The notes under the pieces: generated by a model
Databases searched by the model: none
Seen by the model: the letters and a program-made list of their open reading frames with translations, nothing else
Told to the model about the DNA's origin: nothing
NCBI GenBank assembly: GCA_902729315.2
Contig: LR746268.1
Span: forward strand, 2,659,501 to 2,723,500
Direction of reading: 5' to 3'
From: Spirodela intermedia
Taxonomy: Eukaryota; Streptophyta; Magnoliopsida; Alismatales; Araceae
Length of the DNA stretch: 64,000 nucleotides
Made by a program: the position numbers and the translations under genes
Shown here: one piece after another, positions 12,120-24,922 of the stretch
Layout: each line of letters opens with the position of its first letter
Numbering within the stretch: the stretch's first letter is position 1

Positions 12120-12362
12120 CAGTAGAGAGAGAGAGTTAGAGACAAACAGAAATACAGAGAGAGTAGAGAGAGAGATAAACATAAACGGATATAAAGACGA
12201 GGGAGATAAACATTGAGATAGATATAGAGATAGTGTGAGAGAGATAGACATTAGAGGGAGAGAGTGATAGAGAGATAGACATTGAGATAGATATAGAGAG
12301 TGAGAGAGATGTGGAGAGAGTGTATGTGTGTGTGTGTGTGAGAGAGAGAGAGACAGAGAGTA
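12120..12362. repeat. GA/GT-rich low-complexity tract
   Basis: Long imperfect GA repeats carry gagatagacattgagatagatatagaga-type sub-repeats and a GT run at about 12323-12338. Open frames here are artefacts of the repeat. Confidence 0.85.
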
Positions 12363-12567
12363 CGCTGGGGTCCCTAGAATGGCCGCGGTGGGGCGAGCCT
12401 CCGTCTCTTGGTAGCCGTGCTCCAACAACGTGCTGCTCCTGCCGCCACCACCACAGGAGACCCGCCCCGGCATCAAGAACAAGAACAAATATACATCGCG
12501 GGACCCACTCCATTCGTGCGCGCATTCCCTCCCCCTCGTGATCCTCCATTTCCTACAGTTCCACTAG

Positions 12568-12990
12568 GCTCGTCCGTTGGATCGCATAGTATGATCACAG
12601 CCGTCCATTCGGTGGACCCATGATATAATCCCCCGTCCACGTCAACCCGTTCGTGGCATCTCGTGGCGATTCTCAGAAAAAAAGAAAGCCCGCTTTCGGA
12701 AGGGGGGATTTAATTGGGCGGCAAACTGGCTGGTTATTGCGGCATCGTCACCGTTAATTACTAGGGTCCACCAGCATTGTCCGTAGGATCGTGCACATGA
12801 TAGTCTTTGCCGTCCATTTGGTGGACCTTAGCATCTCATCCTCCGTCCACGTCAGCCCAATAGCCGCGATTCCAGGGGAAAAGTTCGCCTTCAGAACTAC
12901 GATCACATCAACGTTAATTTGGGGATAGTTAACTGGGGGGTCTAATCGGTGATTAAGGCGGCATCCTCGACGTTAATTGTTCCATTGCAC
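12568..12990. repeat. Diverged tandem duplication of about 210 bp upstream of the STICHEL-like gene
   Basis: Two units (about 12568-12777 and 12778-12990) share the same order of motifs: gtccgttggatcg / gtccgtaggatcg, gccgtccattcggtggacc / gccgtccatttggtggacc, cgtccacgtca, then a gcggcatc...cgttaatta end. A partial third copy (ggatcc...gtcgggttggtggaccc) may follow near 13160-13215. The role is unknown; it lies in the distal promoter. Confidence 0.7.
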
Positions 12991-13289
12991 TGTGACAGGT
13001 GACCGCCGCCGGCGGAGAAGCGGCGGCGGCGTCGCACGGAAGCCGCCGGCTGCCGAGGGAGGGGCTCCCATTTCCATGTGATCCAATTAACTCACCTGGG
13101 AGGGACCGTCATCGAAAGGTGCGAAGACCGCCACAGTGGGACCCTCGGTCGTGGTGGGATCCTATGCGTTGGATCCTTCGGATCTGACATCGGGACCGTC
13201 GGGTTGGTGGACCCCGTGCTTGCCTGATCGGTCAACCTGCAACAAACTCTGTCGCTGTTTTATGTCTGCTTCTTCCTTCCATCGTCGCC

Positions 13290-13292
13290 ATC

Positions 13293-13330
<38 letters not shown>
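13290..13330. repeat. CT microsatellite
   Basis: A run of CT dinucleotides. Similar runs at about 13708-13749 and at 14060-14105 (CT then CA) flank the probable transcription start and lie in the 5' UTR intron of the STICHEL-like gene. Confidence 0.9.
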
Positions 13331-13335
<5 letters not shown>

Positions 13336-13709
13336 TTATGCAGTGTGCGGTCTCTTCTGTCGTGGTCGCAGCTTTTTGGGAGGGTTGCAGAAAGGGGCAG
13401 CGGTCTTCGCGTCAATTACTGGAGCTGCCACTCGGAGCGCGATCCCCGAGGTGTCGTCGCTGCAACTCTCACTGCAGCCAGCAGGTTTGGGCGCTGGCAT
13501 TGCGTAGGAGAGGGGAAGATTCTCTCTCCTCTGCTCTCTCTTTCTCTCTAACAAATGCCTCCTCTGTGCGAGAATGGCGTCGGATTCACCCCTTCCGGGT
13601 GGCAGTATTTACGACCCTGCAAGCCTCTGCCGCGGCGAACGTATTGTACTGCCTCCCTCTCTTGGAAGCACCGCGGGGTCCGGGCTCTAGGGTTTGGATC
13701 GGCTCTGCG

Positions 13710-13748
<39 letters not shown>

Positions 13749-13831
13749 ATCCTTATTCACGTACACGCTCAGGACGCCAGAGTCTCAGCTCAATCGCCGG
13801 GGGGCGGGAGTTGCGAGACAATGCGTCACCG

Positions 13832-14061
13832 GTGAGTCCCCTGCGCTTCACTCCTTCGCCGTGCTTTCACTCCCACTTCATCGTTGTATTCTTCCTGCCT
13901 CTTATTTTCCTTTTGACCTGACTTTCTTAGCTTGCAGAGCTACCGCGCAGCATTGGACTCCTGATGTTTAGTGGTGCTGTGGGGACGTCCTTTTCATTTA
14001 TGAGTAGAATCAGTATAAAGTAGGGTAAAACAATGGAGTTCATTTCTCCCATCCTCCTTTG

Positions 14062-14107
<46 letters not shown>

Positions 14108-14525
14108 TCTCGCTCGAACTCACACTCTCGTTTTCCTTTTCCGCATCCTATGGCGACCGCTTTTTTGTTTTCGAAGATAAGAAAAGCGGGAATGCTATGT
14201 CTCCGTTCTGTGCTCGTCACTGGATCGGTACTCTTTTCCTCTTTTCTGCTTCTCTTGGAAACCACATGATCCGTCACTTTTGTTCTGCTAATTTATTTTT
14301 TTTTCTCTACGTGTCGTCGACGACGTTGCCGTGTTATTACCGGAAGTGAGGAATCGATCATCATTGGCAATCTTGTTCTGATTTGGATCGTCCAACGTTG
14401 TTTACTCTCTTTGATTCCTCTTTCATTTCCTGAAAATGGCATACTATTTGTTAGCTGAGTTAATTTCCTGATGTTGGAGATTTCCTCTGTACAGCACTCG
14501 GATTAACCAAACGATAATCTTTCAG
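13832..14525 (+). other. Probable 5' UTR intron of the STICHEL-like gene
   Basis: The donor is accg|gtgagt and the acceptor is tttcag|ggttcag, both strong plant sites, about 85 bases before the main start codon. Splicing would create an upstream ATG (13821) frame of 22 very basic codons ending at TAG 14581-14583, before the main ATG at 14611. This is inferred from splice signals only. Confidence 0.45.
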
Positions 14526-14610
14526 GGTTCAGAGAGGGAAGAGGGCGAAGATTCTGAGACTTACACACCAGCGTCGAGGATAGCATATTTACCTAAACAG
14601 GACTCAGACA

Positions 14611-17600
14611 ATGTTGGAGGGAAGGAGGCATTCTGTGGACGTCCCCCTTTCAAAAACATTGGTGGCGCTCAAAAGAGTTCGGTCCCTACGAGACCCGGAG
14701 ACAAATTCGATGGGTAAATTTCCCATGTTCATTGAAAATATGAACTGGGAAACCAACTCAGCAAGTGATCCAATTTTAAAGTCGAATGATCACAATGATG
14801 CTGTCCTTACCGATGGGCATTATTTTCATTCAGACGGAGGAAGAGATACACATTATAGTGATGCTGAATCAGTTAAAAGTTCAAGATTGCAGGACATTAA
14901 ACTCTGTTCTGCCAAAAAATCTTCTAAGCATAGAATTGGTGATCGAGATTCGACAAGGACCAAAGCGATTCGTAAGTCATGTGGGGAACATCGCCTGCGG
15001 CTTGACTCCTCGTGGCTTCGACATTCACCAGATCTGTTTGAAGAGGAAGTTGATTCATACCGTGATTTACACTTGGAAGTCCCCGAGATGGTTAACAGAA
15101 ATACTAGAAAGAAAACTCTACATAGTGAATTGAGGAGGCCAGCAGCTGCAGCAGAAAAAACGGATAGAAGATACATGGGAAGCCCGTATTTATCACCAAG
15201 TGATAATGCCTTTAGCCCTAGGACGTTGGGATTCTTCAATGACGAGCCTGATGTAACGGAATCAAATCAAAATGGTTGTGGTCTAGGAAGTTGCTGGTCA
15301 AGAACGCCAAAGTATCGAGACCTGGGTGGTTTATCTGATGGAGAAGAGCAATCTCATCCTTTGTTGGTTGGTGAAGTGCATAAGCCTGCTTTCAAAGAGA
15401 GGAACCCATATCCAGATAGCCCAAGAGGTTTGAGTCAAAAATTTAGGCCAAGGTCGTTTGATGAATTTGTTGGCCAGCCTGTTGTTGTTCAATCACTTTT
15501 GAATGCCATCTGTAAAGCAAAAGTTTGCCCAATGTATTTATTTTATGGTCCACAGGGAACAGGGAAAACATCAATGGCCAGGATCTTTGCAGCTTCTTTG
15601 AACTGCCTGTCTTTTGGTGAGAAGATGCCCTGTGGTATTTGCAGAGAATGCGTCTCCTTCTTCTCTGGAAGGAGTAGAGACATCAAAGAATTGGATCCTT
15701 CTCATATTAACTGCAAGGATAAAGTAAAGGCGCTTCTTAAGAGCACTTCTCTTGTACCATCTTCCTCACACTATAGGGTCTTTATCATCGATGAGTGCCA
15801 GTCTCTATTAGTTGAGACGTGGGCTGCCATTTTGAAGAGTCTGACTGAACTCCCGAGACAAACAGTTTTTATTATGATTACGTCTGATCTAGAAAAGCTG
15901 CCACCTATATCTCTATCGAGGTGTCAGAAATATCACTTTACTAAGTTAAAAGATGCAGACATCGTATGGAGGTTGCAGAAGATATGTGTGGAAGAGGCCT
16001 ATGACTTTGACGATGATGCTCTGACTTTTATTGCAGTTAAATCCAATGGTTCTCTCAGAGAGGCGGAGACATTGCTCGACCAGCTTAGCTTGCTGGGGAA
16101 AAGGATCACCGTTTCTCTTGCTCATGAACTTGTGAGTGACGAATATGGTCATAATTTTACAAACGCTGAATAGTACCATGTCATGCACAATGGAAAAATT
16201 TCACCTCACCCTCGAACTGAGCTTGGATAATATCTCGTTAGCACAATGAAAATGATCAAAGAGGAACGGCCGTAGGGTCTTAATTTTTTATGCCACAACT
16301 GCTGTCTTGCTGCAAAAAATCATTCACGGCCGTAGGGTCCATGTGCAGATATCGAAATGAAAGCATACTTGCTACAATTATTAGTTTCTTTTACAATCTG
16401 TTGGATATTTGTGGGAAGTTAATTTTCGTTGTCTTCTTGCTGTGGTGCAGACAGGAGTTGTTTCCGAGGATGAGTTACTTGATCTCCTAGATTTAGCACT
16501 TTCTTCTGACACCTCCAACACCGTCAGAAGGGCGAGGGAACTGATGAGCTCGAGAGTTGACCCTATGCAGTTAACATCACAACTTGCTAATCTAATCATG
16601 GATATTATAGCTGGGAGATGTCGACCAGAGAAAGTTGGAAGGAAATTTTTTGGAGGACACAAATGTTAGTCCTGCTTCTGTTAGTTATAAGCAGTTAACT
16701 GAAAACATTGCAGAATCATCTAAATATGCTTCATTTTAATATTGGAAACCATATTCGGTGCGAGTATATTTTTTATTAGTTTCCATTCACGTTCTTTGTA
16801 GCTATTAACATGGGCATATCTGGTATTACTATAAAAGCAATGATAGTTAAGTTTCTTTTCAACATGGGTATGGATGTTAAGAAGAATCCTTCTGCAGGGT
16901 GGATATGGAGGGTAGGAGGTGGGGGTATGTGTATGCAAAATATATTAGACTTGGCATATTGTGAAAGGTTACATATTTTTGTGGATGTCTATGATTCTTT
17001 TTATTTGTATTGCATTGGTATAGTATGAATATAATATGTGACGTTTTTTATTTGTTTGTACTTGATGCCTACTTCGGTTTAGGGTCTTTTCAGGTTTATT
17101 ATGATGTTCTTGGTGTTCAAGGAAGATGAGTTGCTGATATGAAGATGAGTTGCTTGTTTTTTTTCTGGTTCCATTAGGTATATGAGAAAGTTTTCATTAG
17201 CGTTTATAGAAATACAATTCTAGGGCTATGTTCTAGTAGGATTTACGAATCTGATGTGTGTGATTTTTTCAGTGAGTTATTGCAGAGTGGCCAGTGAATC
17301 ATTTTTAAGGGAGTTATCCACCGTTTTCCTGGAGAGATGGATTCTGTAGGGATCTTATCTTAATGATAATGTGTTATAAGATGGAGACTTAGTTGGACTG
17401 TGATATTCTGTACTCTCCACAAAGAAGCCTTTAGCATGCTTAAAAAAGTTGCTCTCCATGAATTCCATTGGTCACGTGTAGAATTTACTTTTGGAGTAGT
17501 CCGTGCAAGATTTAATTTCAGTGTCATGTCATTGAAAATGATGATCTCCTGAGTTTAGCTAATGCTTACTTTGAACTCATGAGAAGTAGATCAGCTTGAA

Positions 17601-20429
17601 GTTTGCAAGGTCACGTTGATGTGCTGCTCTTCAGTGGAAAGGTGGGAAAGTCTTTCCTTAATGGGTTTGAAATTATCTGCTGAATAACGGTGTGAGAACT
17701 TGACGGAGCAGGAGGTGTGACCTTGGTGAGACAGTGGTGGTCGGCTTGTCTTGGAGACATGATTAGAATAGGGCTTACTAGGCAGCACATTTGTCTGACT
17801 TGGGTGCAAGTCTCCTTACTCGTTGTTTTATGCAATTGGCTTTAGATGGCTCTGTAAGAAGTGCAAACATATATAAGAGCATAGCTTGATAATTTGTAGT
17901 GTATTCACATGAATCTTTTGTTTTGATAAGAGCAGAAAATGGATCAAGCTTTCAATAATAACTTTCTAATGTATATATATGTTTTACTATGACCACTTCT
18001 TTAATATTTAAGCGCTGGGCTCTCTCTTTTAATCCTCTTGCACGCTCCCTTTTTCCTTTTCCTTAATGTTGCATAAAATCCCATCCTCCATGGATTCTTT
18101 CTCCTTGATAAACAATAATGTCTGGTATCGGGTTGGGTGCATTTCACATGGAAGAAATTTATAACAACATGATATTAGTTATCTGGCGAGAAGAAATGGT
18201 ATTACTTGCGTCAAATAGTGTTGATGGCAGGAAGAACAGGATGCCTTATTGTTCTTTCTAATCTCTTCATTTCCATCTCTTGTAACTTTTCATTTCTTTT
18301 CCAAGGCCCATCACCTGCTGGGGGAAGTAAAAAGCAGGTGAAAATTAATAGAGACCATTGTAAATGTCCTTAACCCATTTGAACTTGAAAGTGTGGGGAT
18401 TGGACTCATATTGCTGTGTGATTCGTACGTACTATGTGGATCCATACTAAATTGTCAGCCTGTATTTTTGAGGTTTCTGTCAGAGACCTTGAGTATGATT
18501 TGGCCTGTTTTCATTTAGTCCGTCTTAGAAAAATTTGATGGCTGATATTTCATCCTTTAATTGTTACACTATTTCATTACTGTCCTGTGATTTTATAGAA
18601 TACTGCCTTATGTAGTTTTGGCTTTCTATTGGACGTTATTGAAAAAATCATGTATAGATTTGCAATCTTTGTTAGGTTTATATTTTTTTTCAGTCTTTAT
18701 ACAAATGTATATGTTCCTTAATAATTTTCTTGTTTGCGTTTTACAGTGGCGGACCTGGGCTTACAAAAGCTTAGGAATGCACTGAAAGTACTTTCTGAAA
18801 CGGATAAACAACTGAGATCATCAAAAAGTTGCGCAACATGGCTCACAGTTGCACTTTTACAATTCAACACTGGAGATCCTACTGATATTGATGATTCTAT
18901 GACACTTGTGCGAACATCAAACCTTAAAGGTGAGGAAGAATCCTTACCTGGAGAATACTTATGTTAAAGAGTGTTCTGTACATAATTTGTAGTTTACAAC
19001 ACATATCTGTGCAATGCAGATGAACCGCTATGCAGAAGCTTCTCAACAAGGGAGAGTCTTCAGAGTTCTCTCTGTGAGTGCAGTCTTGGTAGATCCAATT
19101 GTTTCGAGGGATATTGCAATGCAACCAAAAAATTGGATACTATCTGGAGGAGAACAATTGAAAGCTGTCAATCAGACCCACCTAGAAGTTTCCTAAAGAA
19201 AGGAAGGTTGGCTTCGATTTATCTGAAACAAGGTATAACCAAAATCCCTATGGACTGGCCGAGCACTATTTTATTCTTCCACGTTTCCTTAAATGACTAA
19301 AAATTGCTTCTCCAATTGACTTAGACGTGCACATGGATGATAAGCTAAAATGATAATGTCTTCTCCTGTTACATCTGCATTTCTGCCTCCATCTTAATAG
19401 TAATTCATCCGTCGTTATTTGGGGAAAAAAAGAAAAGAAAATGTATTTTATAGTTTTAGCCGGTTTTTATGCAAATATTTTCTGTGGATTTTATGAGATT
19501 TCATATATCCCTCCTTAAATTACATCAAATTTGGCCATTATTTGATGGAAGCCACTGATTCCCCGGGGAACTTTGTTTCATCCTTTTAAAAAGGTAAAAT
19601 GGGAATGAAAAAAATTAATTTGGACCTGCAGATTCTGAAAGTCACCTATCTGTCAAATCCGAGTCCCTTTTAAAATGACGACGAATTTTCATATCTTTTC
19701 CCTCTAAGCGATTTATTTTCGTCCTAAAGTAATATTGTGGATTCTTTTAGGATCTGGCTTTACTTGCTATATTTAGTCCCACTCTACAGAAATTGAAGTC
19801 TCTGTCTTGGTCTAGGATTGGCTATTGCCCAAGTTGAATTCTCCTCTCCTGAGTATGTATCCAGAGCAGAGGCTTCATGGAAACTGATAACCAACTCGCT
19901 CCAGCATGTTCTGTGCCACAATGTTGAGCTCAGAATCAGTCTTGCCCGCTGCTCTTCTTTGACCAAGGCCAAAGAGCTAACATACAAGTTGCTTGGTTGC
20001 TCTGGCAAAAGGCAATATACATTTGACTCACTCCGGGCAGAATCACTCGTTGACCCTTATTTTCCTGAGAAACACATAGAACCCCTCCATTGTCCCAACA
20101 CTGCTGCATCGCTCGGAGCTATGGTTCAGGACGAGCTGCCAAGAAAGCCTGGCTCAGATTGTCACATAACTTCAAATGGTGTTGTCAGTGAGGAGGATCT
20201 TACCACCCCTGCTGGAAATCGGCCTGGTTGCTTTGGGAAGTTGCAGAGGACTCCCCTCGCAGCTGATTCTGGACACATCTCTGTCAAGGGATGGCCTCGA
20301 GGCAGACTAGTGTTATCTGTTCCGAGGAAGGCCTCACTTGAAACTTTCCTCTGCACCACAGTTCCGTATATCTTCTGCTCTAGAGCAAATTCTAAAGAAA
20401 CGTGTAGATCTGCAAAGGAAGAAGATTGA
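14611..20429 (+). CDS. STICHEL-like protein (DNA polymerase III gamma/tau-type AAA+), 5 exons
   Basis: This is a plant relative of bacterial DnaX. The founding Arabidopsis member, STICHEL, controls trichome branching, and the molecular role of the family is not settled. Exons are 14611-16131, 16451-16664, 18747-18929, 19020-19232 and 19816-20429. All introns are GT-AG and the phases agree, giving 914 residues. The start fits the family (LSKTLVALKRVRSLRDPETN near the N-terminus). The AAA+ region begins at LSQKFRPRSFDEFVGQ (about 274). It has Walker A GPQGTGKT (313-320), zinc-ligand cysteines 332, 341, 344 and 347, a Walker B-like IIDECQ (392-397), ITSD sensor (423-426) and SRC (436-438). The next exons carry the DnaX-type helical domain and the plant-specific LDTIWRRTIES and GLAIAQVEF blocks. 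No stop or frameshift interrupts it up to the last exon. The C-terminal about 25 residues are uncertain, because another frame there looks more protein-like. Intron 3 is long (2082 bp) and AT-rich. Confidence 0.92.
16665..18746 (+). other. Large intron 3 of the STICHEL-like gene
   Basis: The intron starts gttagt after ...GGHK and ends gttttacag before ADLGLQKLRNALK. It is AT-rich and contains only short frames. No nested gene or transposon was recognised. Confidence 0.85.
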
Positions 20430-23400
20430 TAAGGTGATGAGGCTCTCTTCCTGACCTTCTGGGGCCTGGAGAGCAATTATATTCTGTAGTTGTAATATAT
20501 ATTCTATATTGGTTCACTGGACATGGCGCTGGCATCTGGGGTCTGTGTAAGGCATTGATGCTTGGTGGGTCTCTTGAGCCACATACAGATTAATGCTCTG
20601 AGGAGATCTAACCACAGGAGTTGGCAAATGAACCCAATGAGCAGATGTATTTTTGTGCGGAAATCAGAGGTCAGCTCCCTTTCTTCATTTCCCTTCTCCA
20701 TTCTGTTTAAGAAGGTTCTTTCTGTATTGACTATGGGTACCCTGGCCCCCCCTTCTACATTTCGCCCGACCTCCTCATAGGATCAGAGATTAGTCTATCT
20801 TGTTGTTGTGGTTTGGGATATAAAGTCAATGACCCCATCTTTATGGACCAATGAAAGTCGGCCTTTCATTATCTTATGCACTACTCCCATGCATTGGATG
20901 CCTATTAAATACGTTATAATCACTGATTTTATATCATTAATGTGATGATTCAATTATATATTTAATTATAAAATATCATACTTAGCCTCACAAAAAGGGG
21001 TTGTCGAGGTGTGCTAGATTGATTAGTCTTTCGTCTAAACTCAGATGGAGCCAATGGATTCACTTTTGGTTTTTCATCACTACAAATATAGAAGTGCGTT
21101 GTGCTATTCATGTGGATAATCAAAGCATGCACCAGAACTTTTGTACTTCTATTGTTTGTCATGCTCGGAACGAACCCTGCTCATCAAGTCTTTACTATGA
21201 TGGGCATTATACTAAATTAAGTTCCCTTGGTATCAATGATGTACTTTTATAATGGAGAACAGCTTACTATAGACTTCAGTCTTGTATTATGTGGTAATTA
21301 ATTCAATAAGAATCTTACAAAACCTCTAATAGAGACTGAATGGGAAGGGCCAGCTTTGGATGGCCAAGTTAAGAATTGGATACTCTTGTAGCATGGTAGT
21401 CATGGTTCCATATTGTCAAAAGTTTCCTGCTAAGATTTAAAAGGTGGCAGGTCTTTTATCAATTGCTAACAAAATAGAACATTTGGGTGTCAAGTTTGCT
21501 GAGGCAGCTTACGGACTTAACACTCGAACAAAACAATTTCGCACCTCAGAAATTCTAATACTAAAAGAAAGGTTTGCTTGTGCAAACTACTCCTTAAGGA
21601 CAAGTATCCTCTCAAACCTTTGATGTGTCAATATATATTTTCAACATATAGCATCTTAGATTCAACCTGTTTCTATTATTTGAGTAGTAACCTCAATATT
21701 TGTATGTTTGATGATAATTAGCTCACTTAAACATTAACTTGGTTCCCTTTATTAATGACTATTTCATCAAAAGAAGAATAACTAGTTGAATTTGCTTTCT
21801 AGCCAATAATTAATCCAAAGGAATTCATGAAATAATTGGTTTCTAGCGAACAAATGGGTAATACATGAGGTTATATAATATCCATATTTAGATAAATGGT
21901 TAACTTCTATAATATATAGGTTGGTGATTTCTCACTAGAGTTCATGTATGCTGGAAGCTATCACTTATACGTTGTAATTATAAAAGATTGGCTAAGGTAC
22001 TATAATAACCAATATTTGACTAGAGCAATCAAGGGATTGACTTTCTTTTAAGTGTTAGTGTGATAGTTATTGCGTATTGACTAACAGAAGGCTCCAATTT
22101 TTTGTTAAAGGAAATCAAATTCAATTTCATACTGAATTTTAAAAAATTGAAATTTATCAAAGGTAATGTCATTGGGTTGAAGTACAACTCTCTTTATTTC
22201 ACTTAGACAATGCCAACATCAACATTTTAGATGAACCATGCCTTACTAATTAGTCTGTTTGTAATACTCTTCATCGATCTAATTGGTTTTCCTCTACATG
22301 GAATCTTTTTATGTTGTCGTGAATACCACCTTGCTTTCATCTAATTCTCAACTCAATAATCAAATTGCTTTCTCCACTCTTTTTGGCACAATAAGCTCTA
22401 ATGGATATTTTTCTAGATAATTTTTTGGCAATCCTTATCTGATCATTTATTTCTATATGATATGCAAAGGTTAGGTTTAAAGTTGCACCTTATAGCTTAA
22501 AAAATTCCTTCCAAAACATTTATACAAAGATGGGATTTTCTCACATGTGATTGATGTTGATATCCTATATAAATTGAGCATGTGATCTAAGAATAAATTC
22601 TTAGATGTCCTGATCAATTAATTAATATACAAAAAATATGACTCCCTTGAGATTTAAGTAGATTGATGTTCATATTAGATTATGGCCTTTGAACAAATGT
22701 AAGAATAATGGGATACAAATCTTCAGCCTTGTGGCTTGGCAAGAATTGTATTCTCAATTGTGATGTCTAGTCTCAGTCTATTGTGGCAAAATCGAAATTG
22801 TTTCACCCATTAGTAGGTGTTGTGGGATCCAACAAGACTAGTGATAAGGTGGTCATAATGGGGAGAAATTTATATCCCCTTGAGAAAGGAGAGGGTAGAA
22901 ATATAAAGTTAGCTTTTAAATAACAATATTTGTACAACTTTAAGGACTTTTAGAGTGCCTCACATTCTTTGTTCTAGGGAAAAAGTTTTGAACATGAATA
23001 TTGGATAATATGATTTCTTAGGTGTGATATTTGAGAAGGTAAGATAAAAAACTTAGTTGACCTCCACTTAGTTTGGAGACAAGGTGTCTACTACAATCTT
23101 AAGAGAGCCATCATGGTATATTAGACAGAGAAATCATAGTCAATCAGCTTCATAATATATTGTTGTTGACTAGGTGTCTCCATCCTTTGTTCAAGTAAAA
23201 GCTTCATACTTGGATGATCAATATTACCTATAATCAATTGGTTAAAGACATGATCATCATTTCTAGATTATGACTAACAAAATTACTTGATCTTATTTAT
23301 AATAAATATTATACTTATACTTAATCATTTTACTAAAATAACCAAATGCATTCCCTCTACATAAGAATTATTTCAATTAACATACTATATTGAATGTAAT

Positions 23401-24917
23401 CAACATATTATGTTGGTTGAAAATTTAAAAGTCAAAATTGGTGGTCAAGTCATGCTGTTCTTTAAGTTTATGAAGTGAATTTAGATTCTTCTTTACATCT
23501 AAGTGCATTTTTACTTAGCATGGTTGTCTTGGAAGATGCAACACTTAATTATGAAATAAGCTAGTGATTGTAGCTAATGATACTCAACAACACATAAATC
23601 ATAGAGGGACATGATCATGGCCTTAACAAGGCATTGCAAACCTCATTATTTAACTCATTTTAAATGGATTTTAGTAACATTTATTGTTTTTTATCGTAAA
23701 TCCTATCTATTTTTCCTATTGGACACAATTAAGTACAATATTGATTGTGATAATTAGGTGTCCCACGGTAGTAATATTTAATGATGCAATTTAGAGTTCC
23801 ATGTAATATATTTATGGACTTCTCATGAGAGATGTGTACTTTAGGTATGCTTGAACTAAATTACATATTTATTAAATTAAATTCAAATGCTCTTAGGATA
23901 GAGAATATTAAATGAAAAGCTATAGGTAACATATTTTAGTAAGAAATATTGATGAACTCATTAATTTGTTTGTTATTGATAAAATTAATGAGCATTGATT
24001 TGAATGTAGTGTGACTTATAACATATAATATCTTTCCATTGTAGCATACATATCCCTACATTGGGATTAATCTATTGGAATGATTTATGCATGAACTACT
24101 CAAAATTTGGCACATAATGAAGGTGATCTATCTTAGAATTTTAAATATATCAATACTGACCATCAAATTTTCCTACATTAACATTTCTCTATTTTAAATC
24201 TTTCTATGTATTCTTCAAATTTTGCAATCATAAAAGAATTGATAGTCATTTTCTAACTATTTAATTACTACATTTCCTCTATTATTTATAATAATATCAT
24301 TCATTCCCTTAGTGAAAGGGCACCCCCTCTTAATATCACTTGGTGAAAGAATGATGACAAAGTGATTCCTTCTACAAAATATCCCCCCTACCCCCGCCCC
24401 CCCAATGGCCCTAGGATCATGGTTTAGTAGGCTCTCTCATTTCTCTCAACATCTGTAGCATCACTTAATGGTTCCATTCCACTTCTCAACTGACTACTTT
24501 TAGAAATAAATCATTGTTATGCTTAGGTTGAGCTAGGCTTATAAAGTTAAGCTTAAACTTTTTAATCATTTTGGCTATAGCCTCATATGACAACTCTAGC
24601 ACAATAGACAGGTTCCAAGAGTGGAATGAGACCAAGTAGAGTAACAATCCATGTGGAGTGTGTGTAGCATACACATTGGTGTCATAACATAACATGACAT
24701 GACATGCATGGATGAGTACCACACATTTTGAGTTGTGCAATGACATGGTTTAGGTGCATAGAAAAGAGTGTGATGACATGATGTGTTGTGTATGAATAAT
24801 GCCTACTTGTTTGCAAGCATCAATGACTTGACATGGATGGTACCGACATACAAGTGAACTATAATGTTGCATATGGAAAGAGATGTATGTTGTCTTGTGT
24901 ACATGACACCTTAGATA
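20430..24917. other. 3' flank of the STICHEL-like gene and AT-rich intergenic DNA
   Basis: The first few hundred bases are probably 3' UTR. Beyond about 20900 the sequence is very AT-rich with only short frames and no recognisable protein. It is probably a mass of decayed transposons, but no ends or families can be supported. Confidence 0.5.
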
Positions 24918-24922
24918 AGAGC

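Noticed and set aside
12054-12549. Ser/Leu- and Thr/His-rich frames over GA/GT tracts
   Set aside because: These are translations of microsatellites.
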